Origin: Corydoras sp. C115
Lineage: Eukaryota > Chordata > Actinopteri > Siluriformes > Callichthyidae
NCBI GenBank assembly: GCA_019802505.1
Contig: JAFMOC010000299.1
Location: 156,001 to 220,000, forward strand
Reading direction: 5' to 3'
DNA: 64,000 nucleotides
Shown here piece after piece: positions 1 to 10,585 of the stretch; the first letter of the stretch is position 1, and every line of letters begins with the position of its first letter. A program made the position numbers and the translations under genes. Under the pieces are notes generated by a model, which saw nothing but the letters and a program-made list of their open reading frames with translations, was not told the DNA's origin and did no database searches.

Positions 1-1840
1 GAAAATGCTGAAGGAAATCTTTAAAAGGCACGTTTTGACCGGCCCCCAGTTTTAAGCCAATCACAGAGCGGCTTTGTTATTCACTCAGCCAATAGATGAA
101 GAGATATCAACGGTTTGGACGAAATGTGTGTGTGTTTAAAACCCCTTCATGTCGATGACATTAGTTCCCTAAATCCAGTGGCTTTTACGCACTACCAAGC
201 GTACTATATTACAGAGTAAGTGCTATTTCAGATCGAGCCGCTGTCTGAGAAACCTGAGGTGCCAATCAATTCATCATTTGACTTTCTGTAACCTCTGATG
301 TCACAGAGCAGATTACAGACTACTTTTTTTTAGCACCCTCTTTCAATCTTTAGTATTATATATAATTAATAGTATTAATCATCAATTGATTACTGAAGTA
401 CACAATTTAAGTATAATGCCTCCACATTTGAATAAATCCATCCATTATATTCCGCTTTATCCTATATCAGGGTCGCGGGGAAGGGGGGGGGGGGTTCCCC
501 ATGCCCATCCAGGGGAGAATGGTTTGTGCGCTGGGCAGATATACCCAGGACAGGGCGCCAATCTATCACTGGGCACACACTCAATCACACACACACACAC
601 ACACACACTCTATATGGGGCAATTTGGAGAACTCAGTTGACTTGATCCATGTTTTTGGACTGTGGGAGGAAACCGGGGAACGCGGAAGAAACCCACGCGG
701 ACACGGGGAGAACATGCAAACTCCACCCAGATAGGGATTCGAACCAGGAATCCCTAGCGCTGAGAGGAGAACATGTCAACCACTAAGCCATTTGAATAAA
801 TGATAGAATTTCTACCACATTTCATTTATTTAAAGAAACAAAGCACTTTAATCATTACCATATAAAGATGAAAACACTTGTTAGTTGTTAATATCAGTTA
901 CACTGGTACACGTTGGAAACACGTTTTGACCAGCCCCCAGTTTTAAACCAATCAAAGAGCATCTTAGATATTCCATCAGCCAATAGCCGAAGAGTTGGCA
1001 CCGGTATGGAGCAAATATGTGTGTGTTTATAACCTCCTCATGTCGATGACATTAGTTCCCTAAATCCAGTGGCTTTTACGCACTACCAAGTGTACTACAT
1101 TACACAGAAGTGCTATTTCAGATCGAGCCGCTGTCTGAGAAACCTGAGGCGCGAATCAAGTCATTTGATTTTCGGTAAGCTCTTACGTCACAGAGCAGAT
1201 TACAGACTACTTTTTTTTTTTTAGCACACTCTTTATCTCGTTAATATTATTAATATAATTAATTAGTATTAATAATTAGTATTAATCCTCATTTGATTAC
1301 ATCATAAGTACAAAAATTAAGTACAAAGCCTCCACATTTAAATAAATGATGTCATTTCTACATCATTAAATTTATTTAAAGAAACAAAGCACTTTAATCA
1401 TTACCATATAAAGATGAAAACACTTGTTAGTTGTTAATATGAGTTACACTGGCACACGTTGGAAACACGTTTTGACTGGCCCCCAGTTTTAAGCCAATCA
1501 AAGAGCAGCCTTGTTATTCCCTCAGCCAATAGACGAAGAGTTGTCAACGGTATGGCACAAATGTGTGTGTGTTTAAAACCTCCTTATGTCGCTGACATTA
1601 GTTCCCTTAATCCAGTGGCTTTTACGCACTACCAAGTGTACTACATTACACAGAAGGTGCTATTTCAGATCGAGCCGCTGTCTGAGAAACCTGAGGAGCG
1701 AATCGAGTCATTTGACTTTCGGTAAATTCTGACGTCACAGAGCAGATTACAGACTACTTTTTTTTTTTTTAGCACACCCTTTCTCTCGTGAATATTATTA
1801 ATAGTTATATAATTAATTAAATTAATAATTAATAGTATTA
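1..1840 (+). repeat. Three-copy tandem array with promoter-like and exon-like parts
   Basis: Three copies of a unit of about 550 bp begin near 20, 910 and 1455; the anchor CGTTTTGAC is at 31, 922 and 1468. Copy 1 is split by a SINE at 436-792. Each unit carries two CCAAT motifs, a TTTAAAAC or TTTATAAC box, and a block of about 65 nt that is the best conserved part (from GTGCTATTTCAGATCGAGCC). That block is followed by TTCGGTAA in copies 2 and 3, which resembles a splice donor, and later by a T-run. Copy 3 keeps an 88-codon frame (1459-1725), but copies 1 and 2 do not. It could be a duplicated promoter plus first exon, or simply a satellite-like repeat. I do not recognise a product. Confidence 0.8.
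436..792 (-). mobile_element. SINE-A copy inserted in tandem unit 1
   Basis: SINE-A, reverse orientation: the TCCATCCATTAT tail is on the left and the tRNA-like head on the right. The head is cut short before CACCGTGCCGCC. ATTTGAATAA flanks both sides as a target-site duplication, so the insertion came after the tandem duplication of the array. It contains an (AC)n tract at 586-608. Confidence 0.9.
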
Positions 1841-2243
1841 GGCGGCACGGTGGCTTAGTGGTTAGCATGTTCGCCTCTCAGCACTAGAGATTCCCGGTTC
1901 GAATCCCAATCTGGGTGGAGTTTCCATGTTCTCTGTCCATGTTCTGTGTCCACATGTGTTTCCTCCGGGTTCTCCGATTTCCTCCCACAATCCAAAAACA
2001 TGGATCAAGGTCAATTGAGTTCTCCAAATTGCCCCATATAGAGTGTGTTTGTGTGTGTGTGTGTGAGTGAGTGTGTGTCCAGTGATATATTGGTGTCCTG
2101 TCCTGGGTGTATCTGCCCAGGGCCCAAAACGTTCTTCCCTGGATGGGCATGGGCATGGGCAATCATTGGCATGGGCATGGGCATGGGACCCCCCCGTGAC
2201 CCTAATATAGGATAAAGTGGAAGATAATGGGTGGATTAATGGA
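1841..2243 (+). mobile_element. SINE-A, full-length copy
   Basis: Reference copy for SINE-A. The head GGCGGCACGGTGGCTTAGTG contains a pol III A box (TGGCTTAGTGG), and GGTTCGAATCC about 45 nt further on matches a B box. Then come the body (GTTTCCATGTTCTC, CTCCGGTTTCCTCCCAC, AAATTGCCCCATATAGAG), a GT tract, and the end GATAAAGTGGAAGATAATGG. The GGGCAT run at 2144-2184 is locally expanded. Confidence 0.9.
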
Positions 2244-2249
2244 CTTACT

Positions 2250-2652
2250 TAAAATATAATTTGAGAAAATCCCTTTACAGAGCAATGGTGCAGGGTTCAG
2301 TATTGACCTGTTACTCAACCTCTGTTTTTATTGAGTGCAGAATCGGTTGCTGGTCTGAAGAGGTCTTATTCATGCAGGAAGATAACTCCTGAGACAGCTC
2401 CTCATCAAGGCATGATCTCATTAGAACTTTGACTCTCACTGTGACCAGAAATAACAACAATTACCAAATAACAAGACAGATAACAGGAGCCTGCAAAGTG
2501 TCCTGTTACAAACATACAGACCTGAAACCTCTCACCAACACACCCTGCATCGAGTATTAGATCCATTTACCAGGTGGCACTTTGACAAATTAAAAAATGA
2601 GGACGTGAGACTAACGGAAGTTTAAATGATAATTTTAAATTAAATAATATTG
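2250..2652. other. Unassigned spacer
   Basis: Non-repetitive looking, AT-rich sequence. I see no long frame, RNA gene or known repeat here. Confidence 0.4.
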
Positions 2653-3012
2653 GGCGGCACGGTGTCTTAGTGGTTTAGCATATTCTTCTCTCGGTTCCCA
2701 GTTCCCGGTTCCCTGTTCGAATCCCAATCTGGGTGGAGTTTCCATGTTCTCCCCGTGTCCGCATGGGTTTCCTCCGGGTTCTCCGGTTTCCTCCCACAGT
2801 CCAAAAACATGGATTCAAGGTAAATTAAATGCTCCAAATTGCCCCATATAGAGTGTGTCTGTGTGAGTGAGTGTGTGCCCAGCAATAGATTGGCATCCTG
2901 TCCTGGGTGTTTCTGCCTAGCAACCAAACGTTCTCCCCTGGATGGGCATGGGGAACCCCCCTGCGACCCTAATAGAGGATAAAGCGAAAGATAATAATGG
3001 ATGGATAAATAA
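2653..3012 (+). mobile_element. SINE-A, full-length copy
   Basis: Complete from GGCGGCACGG to GATAATAATGGATGG. The flanks AAATAATATTG and AAATAATACTG look like a slightly diverged target-site duplication. Confidence 0.88.
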
Positions 3013-3369
3013 TACTGATGGTAATTGCGAAATAAAAAAATATTTGACATTTATTAAAGCATCCTGCTGCATTACGTATTAAATGTACAATAGTCAGATA
3101 GTAAAATAATTAATACCCCCCCCCCCCCCCATTCATCTGGGTCACATGCCACAGGGATTGACGGTATTAAGGTGGACCGCTCTCACTTGTAACATGTGAG
3201 CCAGATATGCCCCAGATTAAGGTCATGCATCAGCCCAAGGTGATTCTCATGTAGGTAGAACTACCAGATCTTTACCAGATGAGAACCAGATGTGTTTTAT
3301 TATGTGGGTCACTTATGGCTCATGAAGGTGACAGTAATGCATGTCTGCCAAATTTGGGACATGTGGATC
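3013..3369. other. Dispersed-repeat-like spacer
   Basis: Starts with an AT-rich stretch and a C-run (3116-3130). The part at 3175-3310 (GTGAGCCAGATATGCCCCAG and similar) resembles stretches near 15,000-15,110 and 26,250-26,350, suggesting an old dispersed repeat. No coding signal. Confidence 0.4.
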
Positions 3370-3590
3370 ATCCATCCATTATCTTCCACTTTATCCTCTA
3401 TTAGGGCCGTGGGGGGTTCCCCATTGCTATCCAGGGGAGAACGTTTCGGGCGCTGGGCAGATACACCCAGGACAGAGTGTCAATCTATCACTGGGCACAC
3501 ACTCACTCACTCACTCACTCACTCACTCACTCACTCACTCACTCACTTACTCACACAGATGCACTCTATATGGGGTAATTTGATTGATTG
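3370..3590 (-). mobile_element. SINE-A fragment with CTCA microsatellite
   Basis: Tail and middle of SINE-A in reverse orientation, ending near the GCCCCATATAGAG part. The internal simple repeat has expanded as (CTCA)n at about 3500-3550, and a short GATT run follows at 3581-3600. Confidence 0.85.
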
Positions 3591-3601
3591 ATTGATTGAT
3601 T

Positions 3602-3686
3602 AAGATTCAACATTCAAGAAAGTTTCATTATCATTTATATGGCATGTGGTACATGGTACAGAAACGAAATTATGGCTCACGGACCT
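3602..3686. repeat. Dispersed repeat fragment (possible LINE tail)
   Basis: The segment with GGTACATGGTACAGAAACGA and AATTATGGCTCACGGACC recurs with few changes at 59,468-59,550. It resembles the 3' ends of fish LINEs, but no coding part is attached, so the family is not settled. Confidence 0.55.
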
Positions 3687-3900
3687 TCCTCCGGGTTCTC
3701 CGGTTTCCTCCCACAGTCCAAAAACATGCATCAAGTCAATTGAGTTCTCCAAATTGCCCCATATAGAGTGTGTCTGTGAGAGTGAGTGAGTGTGTGCCCT
3801 GCAATAGATTGGCGCCCTGTCCTGGGTGTATCTGCCCAGCGCCCCGACGTTCTCCCCTGGATGGGCATGGGGAACCCCCCCGGATAAAGCGGAAGATAAT

Positions 3901-3904
<4 letters not shown>
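3687..3904 (+). mobile_element. SINE-A, head-truncated copy
   Basis: Begins inside the body at CTTCCTCCGGGTTCTCCGG and runs to GATAAAGCGGAAGATAATGG. It lacks the tRNA-like head, as expected for a 5'-truncated retrocopy. The tail runs into a TA microsatellite. Confidence 0.88.

Positions 3905-3951
<47 letters not shown>
3903..3951. repeat. (TA)n microsatellite
   Basis: About 24 TA units directly left of the Ty3/gypsy element. A second TA run at 8610-8632 lies on its other side, so the element probably inserted into an existing TA tract. Confidence 0.95.
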
Positions 3952-3954
<3 letters not shown>

Positions 3955-3955
<1 letters not shown>

Positions 3956-4281
3956 TAGTCTGCTGACCGGGCGGGGTGGATCCGCTACTCGGAGACGAAT
4001 TCAGACTGAGAACGGAGATGAAATGCAAACCGGGTTTATTTCCAGGCACACAGGGTAACAGTACTGGGAACAACGACACAATGGAGGTAACACGAGGAGG
4101 TGCGTGATGACGTGGAGACGCGGCGTATGACAGAGCCTGACGTCAGCCGGCGTCGTGTCCCAATCCTGTGAGACTGGTGTGAAGGGAGCTTTGAGAGGTA
4201 GTGACGGCAGGCGATGAACTGCACACACAAAACACAGAACAAACGAGAACGAGGTACACACAGAGTGAGGCAAAAACAAGG
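3955..4281 (-). repeat. Truncated 3' LTR of the Ty3/gypsy element
   Basis: Homologous to 8122-8440 of the other LTR, with roughly 10 differences plus a short insertion. The match stops at GCAAAAACAAG (near 4280), so about 170 bp of the LTR's 5' part is missing and chromodomain codons follow directly. Confidence 0.88.
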
Positions 4282-5205
4282 CTCTGGGCCGTACCCTTTC
4301 CAGTCAACCAGAAACTGGACTCCTGCCACGACGTCGGGAGTCCAGTAGACGACGGACTATGTAGGCTGGTTGGCCGTCGATGAGGCGTGGGGCTGGATGC
4401 GCATGTGACGAGGCAGGTGGAGGCGGACAGCTGGTGAATTGATGATCCTGGAAATGGGGAAGGGTCCTATGAAGCAGGGGCTTAGTTTCCTTGACTCAGT
4501 CTTTAGCGGGATGTTCTTTGTGGACAGCCAGACCAGTTGACCCACCTTGTATACAGGGGCCAGGCGGTGCCGACGGTTGGCCGAGAGGGTGGACGTGGTT
4601 TGGGCTTGGCGAAGTGCTATGAGGGTGTTTTTCCATGTGCGCCGGCAGCGGCGAATATGCTGGCTGACCAATGAAACACTGATCTCCGCTTGCTCTTTAG
4701 GGAATGGGGGGTTGGTAGCCCAGTGCTACCTCAAACGGGGACTTACCAGTGGCGGAACAGCGCACGGTGTTGATTGCGTATTCCACCCAGGCTAGATGGT
4801 CACTCCAGTGCTCTGGGTGCTGGGCGGAAACGCAGCGCAGGGTGGTCTCCACCACCTGGTTAGCTCTCTCTGCCTGGCCGTTGGACTGGGGGTGGCTTTT
4901 TTTGTATTACCTCGGGCGTTCGGCAGACCCGTGATGAAATCCAGTGCGACGTGTGACCAGGGACGCCCAGGTATGGAAATCGTCAGGAGCAGTCCGGCAG
5001 GTGGCTGATGTGAGGCTGGTTGCGGGCGCACACAGCACAGGCGGGTGACAAACTGCCGAAAGTCAGCTGACAAGGAGGGCCACCAGAATCGACGCCTGAT
5101 GATCTCCTCGGTCCTCGAGACCCCAGGATGGCAAGCCCAGCGGGAAAAGGTCCGGTTGGGTGGACCCAGTCCCGGGTCAGGATCCTTCGCCAGTTCCCGT
5201 TCCAT
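4282..5205 (-). pseudogene. Ty3/gypsy integrase and chromodomain remnant
   Basis: Reading leftwards from 5205, the frame shows the integrase zinc-binding region (H near CHPGVSRTEEII, a C..C pair in the LCCVRPQ area) and the start of the catalytic core (VALDFITGLP). Near 4900 the sequence jumps to SHPQSNGQAERANQVVETTL, a later part of the core. Roughly 100 residues that should carry the second catalytic aspartate are missing. The C-terminal integrase domain follows (4357-4671, KVGQLVWLSTKNIPL), then a chromodomain start (VQFLVDWKGYGPE, about 4285-4325) cut off by LTR sequence. It cannot encode a working integrase. Confidence 0.88.
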
Positions 5206-5382
5206 GACTCGACGGACCTCCCAGGAGACACCTGCGACGAGACACTGGGAAGACAGGATAAGGTCATTACCTCCTTCTCCGAGAAGAGCCGTGAAAGTGC
5301 GTCTGACTTGGCATTCCGCGTTCTAGGTCGATAGGACAATGTGAAATTGAATCGACCAAAGAACAAGGCCCAACAAGCCTGA

Positions 5383-6505
5383 CGGGAGTTCAGCCTCTTG
5401 GCCGACTGAATGTAGGCCAGGTTCTTGTGGTCGGTCCAAACCACAAACGGCTGCACAGCCCCTTCCAGCCAGTGGCGCCACTCCTCCAGCGCAAGCTTGA
5501 CCACCAGCAGGTCACGGTTCCCCACGTCATAGTTCCTCTCGGCCGCCGAGAGTTTCCTGGAGAAGAAAGCACACGGGTGAAGGCGACCCTCCTCCGACTT
5601 CTGGGAGAGGACAGCCCCGCTCCAGCACCCGACGCGTCGACTTCCACTATGAACTGTTTAGTGGGGTGTGGCTGTATCAAAATGGGGGCAGAGATGAAGC
5701 AGGTTTTGAGAAAGTCCATGGCGTGCTGGGCCTCCTGAGTCCAGCAGAACTTCTCTTTAGTGGAGGTAAGGGATGTGAGTGGTGAGGTGATGCTGCTGTA
5801 ATTCTTTATGAAGTTTGCGAACCCCAGGAACCTTTGAAGCTCAGTCCTCGACGTGGGGGTAGGCCAGCCGGCGATGGCACGGATCTTCTCGGGGTTGGGT
5901 CGCATAGCCCCTGTAGATAGGATGAACCACAGGAAGGACACCGACTCCTGATGGAAGCAGTATTTCTTGGCTTTTACATATAGTCTGTTCTGCAGGAGGC
6001 GGTTCAGAACGAGACGGACGTGTCGGACGTGCTCGTTGGTGTCCCTGGAGAAGATCAGGATGTCATCTAGGTAGACGAAGATGAAACGATCCAGGAAGTC
6101 CCGCAACACATCATTCACCAGAGCTTGGAACATGGCCGGGGCGTTCTTGAGGCCGAAGGGGACCACGCGGTATTCATAGTGGCCGCTCGGGGTGTTGAAC
6201 GCCGTCTTCCATTCGTCCCCTTCCTCTATGCGAACCAGGTGGCAGGCGTTCCGCAGGTCCAGCTTGGTGAAGATGGTTGCTCCCTGCAAAGACTCAAATA
6301 CGGAGGATGTAAGCGGCAGAGGGTATTTGTAGAGGACTGTGATGGTGTTTAGTCCCCTATAGTCGATGCAGGGACGTAGGGAGCCGTCCTTCTTAGATAC
6401 AAAGAAGAAACCCGCCGCTACGGGGGATGTCGAGGGTCGGATCAATCCTGTGGCGAGACACTCCGACACGTACTTCTCCATTGCCTCCCTTTCTGGACGT
6501 GACAA
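5383..6505 (-). pseudogene. Ty3/gypsy reverse transcriptase and RNase H
   Basis: An open stretch of 371 codons carries the RT domain: KKDGSLRPCIDYRGLN, then TKLDLRNACHLVRI (motif A region), VPFGLKNAPAMFQ, and the catalytic YLDD in FVYLDDILIF. The FLGFANFIKNY and DASGAGAGL stretches lead into RNase H. The frame slips near 5560; RNase H continues in another frame to about 5270 (VWTDHKNLAYIQSAKRLN, and the SDAL end). The RT core still looks intact, so this part decayed more slowly or later than the integrase. It is part of an endogenous LTR element, not a host gene. Confidence 0.92.
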
Positions 6506-6639
6506 TGGGTAGAGCCGGCTGGCGGAAGGGAAGCCCCTGGCACAAGGTCAATAGCACAATCATAAGCTCTGTGGGGTGGAAGCTGGCAGGCCTTGTCTTT
6601 GTTGAATACTTCCCCCAGGTCATGGTACTCACCGGGTAC

Positions 6640-7310
6640 TGAGGACAGGTCGACAGGGGTAGGACTGCCCGGGTCAGGTGTGTTGCTGGGGGGGCTGCGG
6701 CAAGTAGGCAGGAGGAGTGGCACGAGACCCCCCACGTGAGGACCCGTGCATTAACCCAGTCAATGTGGGGGTTGTGCTTGCGCAGCCAAGGGTAACCCAG
6801 AATGACTGTGGCTTCAGGGGACTGGAAAACGGCAAAGCAGATCCTCTCCTGGTGGTTTTCCTCCAATGTCAAACGGACGTGTGAGGTGCGGTGCGTGATG
6901 GGAGAGAGCCGCCTGCCATTCAACGCCAACGTATGGAGAGGGGAAGCTAGTGGAGAGATCTCAATGCCATACAGGTTAGCAAAGTCAACGTCTATCAGAT
7001 TCTCCTCTGCCCCAGAATCTAATAGAACGTTGACGGTGACTCTTTTTCCCTGAAGGGAAAATACTGCGGGGAGGCTGAGTCGATGGACTTGGGGTTTTAG
7101 AGTAGGACTCAACAGGACCCCAAGTTTTACTGCCGAATCAACACTTTTTGGGCGGACCGGGCACCCCCTTACCTGATGATTACCTCCGCCACAGTAAAAG
7201 CAAAGCCCCTGGTCCCTGCGTGTGCTGCGAACCTCAGGTGCTAGCGTGGTGCGGCCCAGCTGCATAGGTTCGGGTCCAGCCGACTGTTCGGGCAGGGGAG
7301 CAGCCATCGG
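6640..7310 (-). pseudogene. Ty3/gypsy gag zinc knuckle and protease
   Basis: The frame 6393-7307 holds a CCHC zinc knuckle (C-X2-C-X4-H-X4-C in CFYCGGGNHQVRGC) typical of gag nucleocapsid, followed after about 65 residues by an aspartic protease motif (LLDSGAEENLID) and later VILGYPWLRKHNP, a typical gypsy protease end. The stretch between 6640 and 6393, linking to RT, is frameshifted. Confidence 0.85.
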
Positions 7311-8103
7311 GAGAGCTGGCGGTAGTCTAGACGGGGTGATGGTGTGGGCAAGCTCCCGGGATTGACGCTCGCGGCGTCGCTCATTAAGACATCCGTCTAT
7401 GCATATGGCAAGGTTGATGAGTTCCTAGAGGGTATCAGGTCTGTCGCTCGTTGCCAATTCATCACGCATCTGCTCATTCAGGGTGTGAAGAAACACGGCG
7501 CGGAGTGAGCGCTCACACCATCCCGACTCCGCAGTGAGTGTCTGGAACTCGACCACTAACTCTACTGAGCATGTCCCCTGTCGTACCGAGAGCAGTCAAG
7601 AGTCTATGTCATCGGCATAGTCCGGACGATCGAATACAGAGCGGAAGCGTTCCAAAAACGAGGTGTACGTGGTGCCCACCGGAGAGATGGATCCCTGCGC
7701 CGCTTCGGCCCAATTCAGTGCACGAACGCGCAGCAGCCTGATGACAAAAGCAATCTTGTGCGCGTCGGTGGGGAAGCATGTGGGGCGGATGTTAAAATCC
7801 TCTACACCTCTGTAGGTCCCCGTGGTACGGTTCCGGGTGGACCGCGGCTCCGTCGGGGCACATAGAAAACATGGAAGACGTACTCGGTACCTGGTTGGCG
7901 GATTCTGTCGCCGGTGCAGGAGCAGTGGTCGAAGCAGGCAGTGAGGCGAGGGCCGTCTGCACCTGTAACGCCAGTTTGCTGACCAAATCCGCCAATCCCT
8001 CCTGGCGGCTGTAGAGCAGATCGAGGCGTGGATCGGGCTGTTGTCCGGCCGATGGTGACTGCGCCGGCTCCGCTCCAGCGCTGAATCGCTCTGAGGAATC
8101 CAT
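7311..8103 (-). pseudogene. Ty3/gypsy gag remnant
   Basis: A start codon at 8103, about 20 bp inside the 5' LTR, opens a 103-codon frame beginning MDSSERFSAG and containing a possible helical stretch (LDLLYSRQEGLADLVSKLAL). Similarity to gag continues through 7310 only in shifted frames. Annotated by position in the element and its run into the zinc knuckle. Confidence 0.7.
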
Positions 8104-8121
8104 GTTGGCCAGTTAGTAATA

Positions 8122-8609
8122 TTATGGTCTGCTGACCGGGCGGGGTTGATCCGCTACTCGGAGACGAATTCAGACTGAGAATGAATTCGGGTTTATTTCC
8201 AGGCACACAGGGTAACAGTACTGGGAACAACGACACAATGGAGGTAACACGAGGAGGTGCGTGATGACGTGGAGATGCGGCGTATGACAGAGCCTGACGT
8301 CACCTGGCGTCGTGTCCCAATCCTGTGTGACTGGCGTGAAGGGAGCTTTAAGAGGTAGTGACGGCAGGCGATGAACTGCACACACAAAACACAGAACAAA
8401 CGAGAATGAGGTACACACAGAGTGAGGCAAAAACAAGGGTAGGCAAGGCGAGGCAGTGAAGGGAGCTAGTATAATCGGGCATAGCACAGGCTTGGCACAA
8501 GACTAACTGGCGGGGAACGGAAGGGCGTGCAGGGCTTTAATAAGGAACCCAGGTGCGCATGATTATGGGGGCGTGAACAACCAGGCCAACCCACACCACG
8601 TGACAATAA
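8122..8609 (-). repeat. 5' LTR of the Ty3/gypsy element
   Basis: About 488 bp. On the minus strand it starts TGTCACGTGGTGTGG and ends near GGTCAGCAGACCATAA. The first 170 bp are missing from the partner LTR. The outer flank is ATAACATATATAT. Confidence 0.85.
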
Positions 8610-8632
8610 CATATATATATATATATATATAT

Positions 8633-8786
8633 AAACTGGACACCTCATGCCATCATTTATATTACACATAATATAAAATGGAAATATACAATATAAATAT
8701 AGCACCATATGCAATGTGAAATACAGCAGAAACTATGTATATAAGTGTAAAATGAGGTAAATGATGGCATGAGGTGTCCAGTTAGT
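8633..8786. mobile_element. Small palindromic element (MITE-like)
   Basis: CTGGACACCTCATGCCATCA at the left end (about 8636-8655) is repeated in inverted orientation near 8763-8782, with about 105 AT-rich bases between. The form fits a miniature inverted-repeat transposon or a hairpin. The family is not known to me. Confidence 0.65.
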
Positions 8787-8803
8787 AAACTGTTTGGACT
8801 GTT

Positions 8804-9044
8804 GGAGGAAACCCACACAGATACGGGGCCGAAGCAGAGTGTCGCTTCGGCTTGCTCTTTGGGGGTTTAAAGGCCTTTCATTCTGTAAAGCTGCTTTGTG
8901 ACAATGTACTGTTGTAAAAAGCGCTATATAAATAAATTACTTGACTTGACTTGACTAGAACGTGCAAACTCCACCGTTGGGATTCGAACCGGGAATCTCC
9001 AGCGCTGAGAGGAGAACATGCCAACCACTAAGCCACCGTGCCAC
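8804..9044 (-). mobile_element. SINE-A copy interrupted by repeat B
   Basis: Left part 8804-8835 (GGAGGAAACCCACACAGATA) and right part 8956-9044 (ending TAAGCCACCGTGCCAC) are two pieces of one reverse SINE-A, split by repeat B. Confidence 0.8.
8836..8955 (-). repeat. Repeat B (short reverse copy)
   Basis: Contains GCTTGCTCTTTGGGGGTTTA, AAAGCTGCTTTGTGACAATG and AAAGCGCTATATAAATAAAT, ending in TTGACTTGACTTGACT. The same family is at 27,664, 44,229, 45,015, 45,708 and 52,790. It is a short non-coding dispersed repeat, possibly SINE- or MITE-like. Confidence 0.75.
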
Positions 9045-9535
9045 ATGTGGATCATGTTCTAACATGAGAATCCATGTATAACATTTTAAAAACCATTGGG
9101 TTTTAAATGTCCAGAGATGTTTTTTTTTTTAGCATGTGATTCCAAACCAAAGTTTTTTTGGAGCTGAAATGTTACAGGTTCTGCACTTCTCTGAAAATCT
9201 GTTTTTGAGGGAATGATTTGTTTTTGTAATTTTAGTGTAACTCACATATGAAACGCATCATTTTTATTGACGTTTTTGGCATTTTAATTGTTGTTAACAT
9301 ACATCACATAAAAATGATAATAATTACGACATTGTAAACTAATGGCGCCCTCTTGTGGAGACAGTCATGTCATGCATGTTGCTGGTAGACGTGGTTTTTA
9401 TTAATAATGTCGTTTTTGTGGAGATTTTCGACACTGGCATGATCCATACACCTTGGTTACCTGATTTAACACAGTTAGTGGACAAAAAATACCCAAAACA
9501 TTCACAACGCAACGCATTATGGTACTAAACAGGTA
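9045..9535. other. Unassigned AT-rich spacer
   Basis: No open frame, RNA gene or recognised repeat. Confidence 0.4.
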
Positions 9536-9539
9536 CATA

Positions 9540-9575
9540 CTGTGTGTGTGTATGTATGTATATGTAATATATATA

Positions 9576-9668
<93 letters not shown>

Positions 9669-9676
9669 GTGTGTGA
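9540..9676. repeat. Compound TG/TA microsatellite
   Basis: TGTG, TATG, a long TA core (about 9588-9652), then TGTG again. The frames across it on both strands are repeat artefacts. Confidence 0.95.
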
Positions 9677-9829
9677 ACTTCCAGTCTGTGTGCAGTCATT
9701 GTAATTTTAAAAAATAATTATTTATTAATATAAATAATAAATTACTGGTTTTACTTATTTTTACTAACAACAATTTACTTGTTTGTTGTACCCTTTTTTA
9801 GTTTTAATGAGTGTACCAGTTTGTGGCTG

Positions 9830-9972
9830 CCCACTGTATACACCAACCCTGATCCCTCGAGTCACTGACTCCACTAGACCCCTGAAGGTGTTCTGTGGTA
9901 TTTTTCACCAAGATGTTACCCACAGATCCTTTATCTCCTGTAAGTTGGAGGTGGAGCCTCCATGTATCAGAC
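9830..9972 (+). repeat. Fragment of repeat D
   Basis: GACTCCACTAGACCCCTGAA and AGGTGTTCTGTGG with its context match the longer repeat D at 57,755-58,740. Only its first part is present. Confidence 0.7.
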
Positions 9973-10112
9973 ATGTTAATCTGGGAGTTTGCATGTTCTC
10001 CCCGTGTCCATGTGGGTTTCAGCGCCCCAGCGCCCGAAACATTCTCCCCTGGATGGGCATGGGGAACCCCTCCACCCTGGTACAGTATAAAGCGGAAGAT
10101 AATGGATGGATG
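9973..10112 (+). mobile_element. SINE-A with internal deletion
   Basis: GAGTTTGCATGTTCTCCCCG joins directly to the CAGCGCCCGAAACATTCTCC part and the GATAATGGATGGATGGATG tail; the middle of the element is missing. Confidence 0.85.
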
Positions 10113-10128
10113 GATGTTTTAACTTATC

Positions 10129-10130
<2 letters not shown>

Positions 10131-10201
<71 letters not shown>
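10131..10201. repeat. (TG)n microsatellite
   Basis: About 35 uninterrupted TG units. Confidence 0.97.
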
Positions 10202-10204
<3 letters not shown>

Positions 10205-10423
10205 CCTCCTCGTCATTTTATGGAAGTGCTGCAGTGGTTTTTGGTTAATAATCTTACAGCCTTAGCACATACCGGTCAGGCCGGAGATAACACATGGATG
10301 GAGCGGGGTGGTTGATTTTTAGGGAAGTGGTCAGAGTGGGAAGTGGGATTTTTAGGGAAGCGGGCCTTCCAATGAGTCAGCAGACATGTGGAAATTCACC
10401 TCATTTAATTCTCACTGATTAAA

Positions 10424-10585
10424 ACAAAGGTGGCTTAGTGTTTAGCATATTCCTCTCAGCGCTAGGGATTCCCGCATCGAATCCCAGTCTGGGTGGAGTT
10501 TCCATGTTCTCCCCATGTCCGCGTGGGTTTCCTGCGGGTTCTCCGGTTTCCTCTCACAGTCCAAAAAAACATGGATCAAGGCTAA
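10424..10585 (+). mobile_element. SINE-A head, cut by an LTR element
   Basis: The head and first half of SINE-A run to ATGGATCAAG, where the LTR element begins after GCTAA. The rest of this copy does not continue on the far side; a separate reverse copy does. Confidence 0.85.

Larger units (their letters stand above)
3952..8610 (-). mobile_element. Degenerate Ty3/gypsy LTR retrotransposon
   Basis: The element reads on the minus strand: 5' LTR on the right (8122-8609), then gag, protease, RT, RNase H, integrase, a chromodomain stub and a truncated 3' LTR (3955-4281). The order PR-RT-RH-IN and the terminal chromodomain fit the chromovirus-like Ty3/gypsy group common in fish. It is inactive: gag, pol and integrase are broken by frameshifts, the integrase core has a deletion, and the 3' LTR is fused to the chromodomain. 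Its GC-rich coding sequence contrasts with the AT-rich surroundings. Confidence 0.92.

Noticed and set aside
3600..4079. 159-codon minus frame
   Set aside because: Joins SINE-A, TA microsatellite and LTR sequence; no domain.
9783..10315. Frames with long Cys-Val runs
   Set aside because: (TG)n microsatellite and SINE-A text only.
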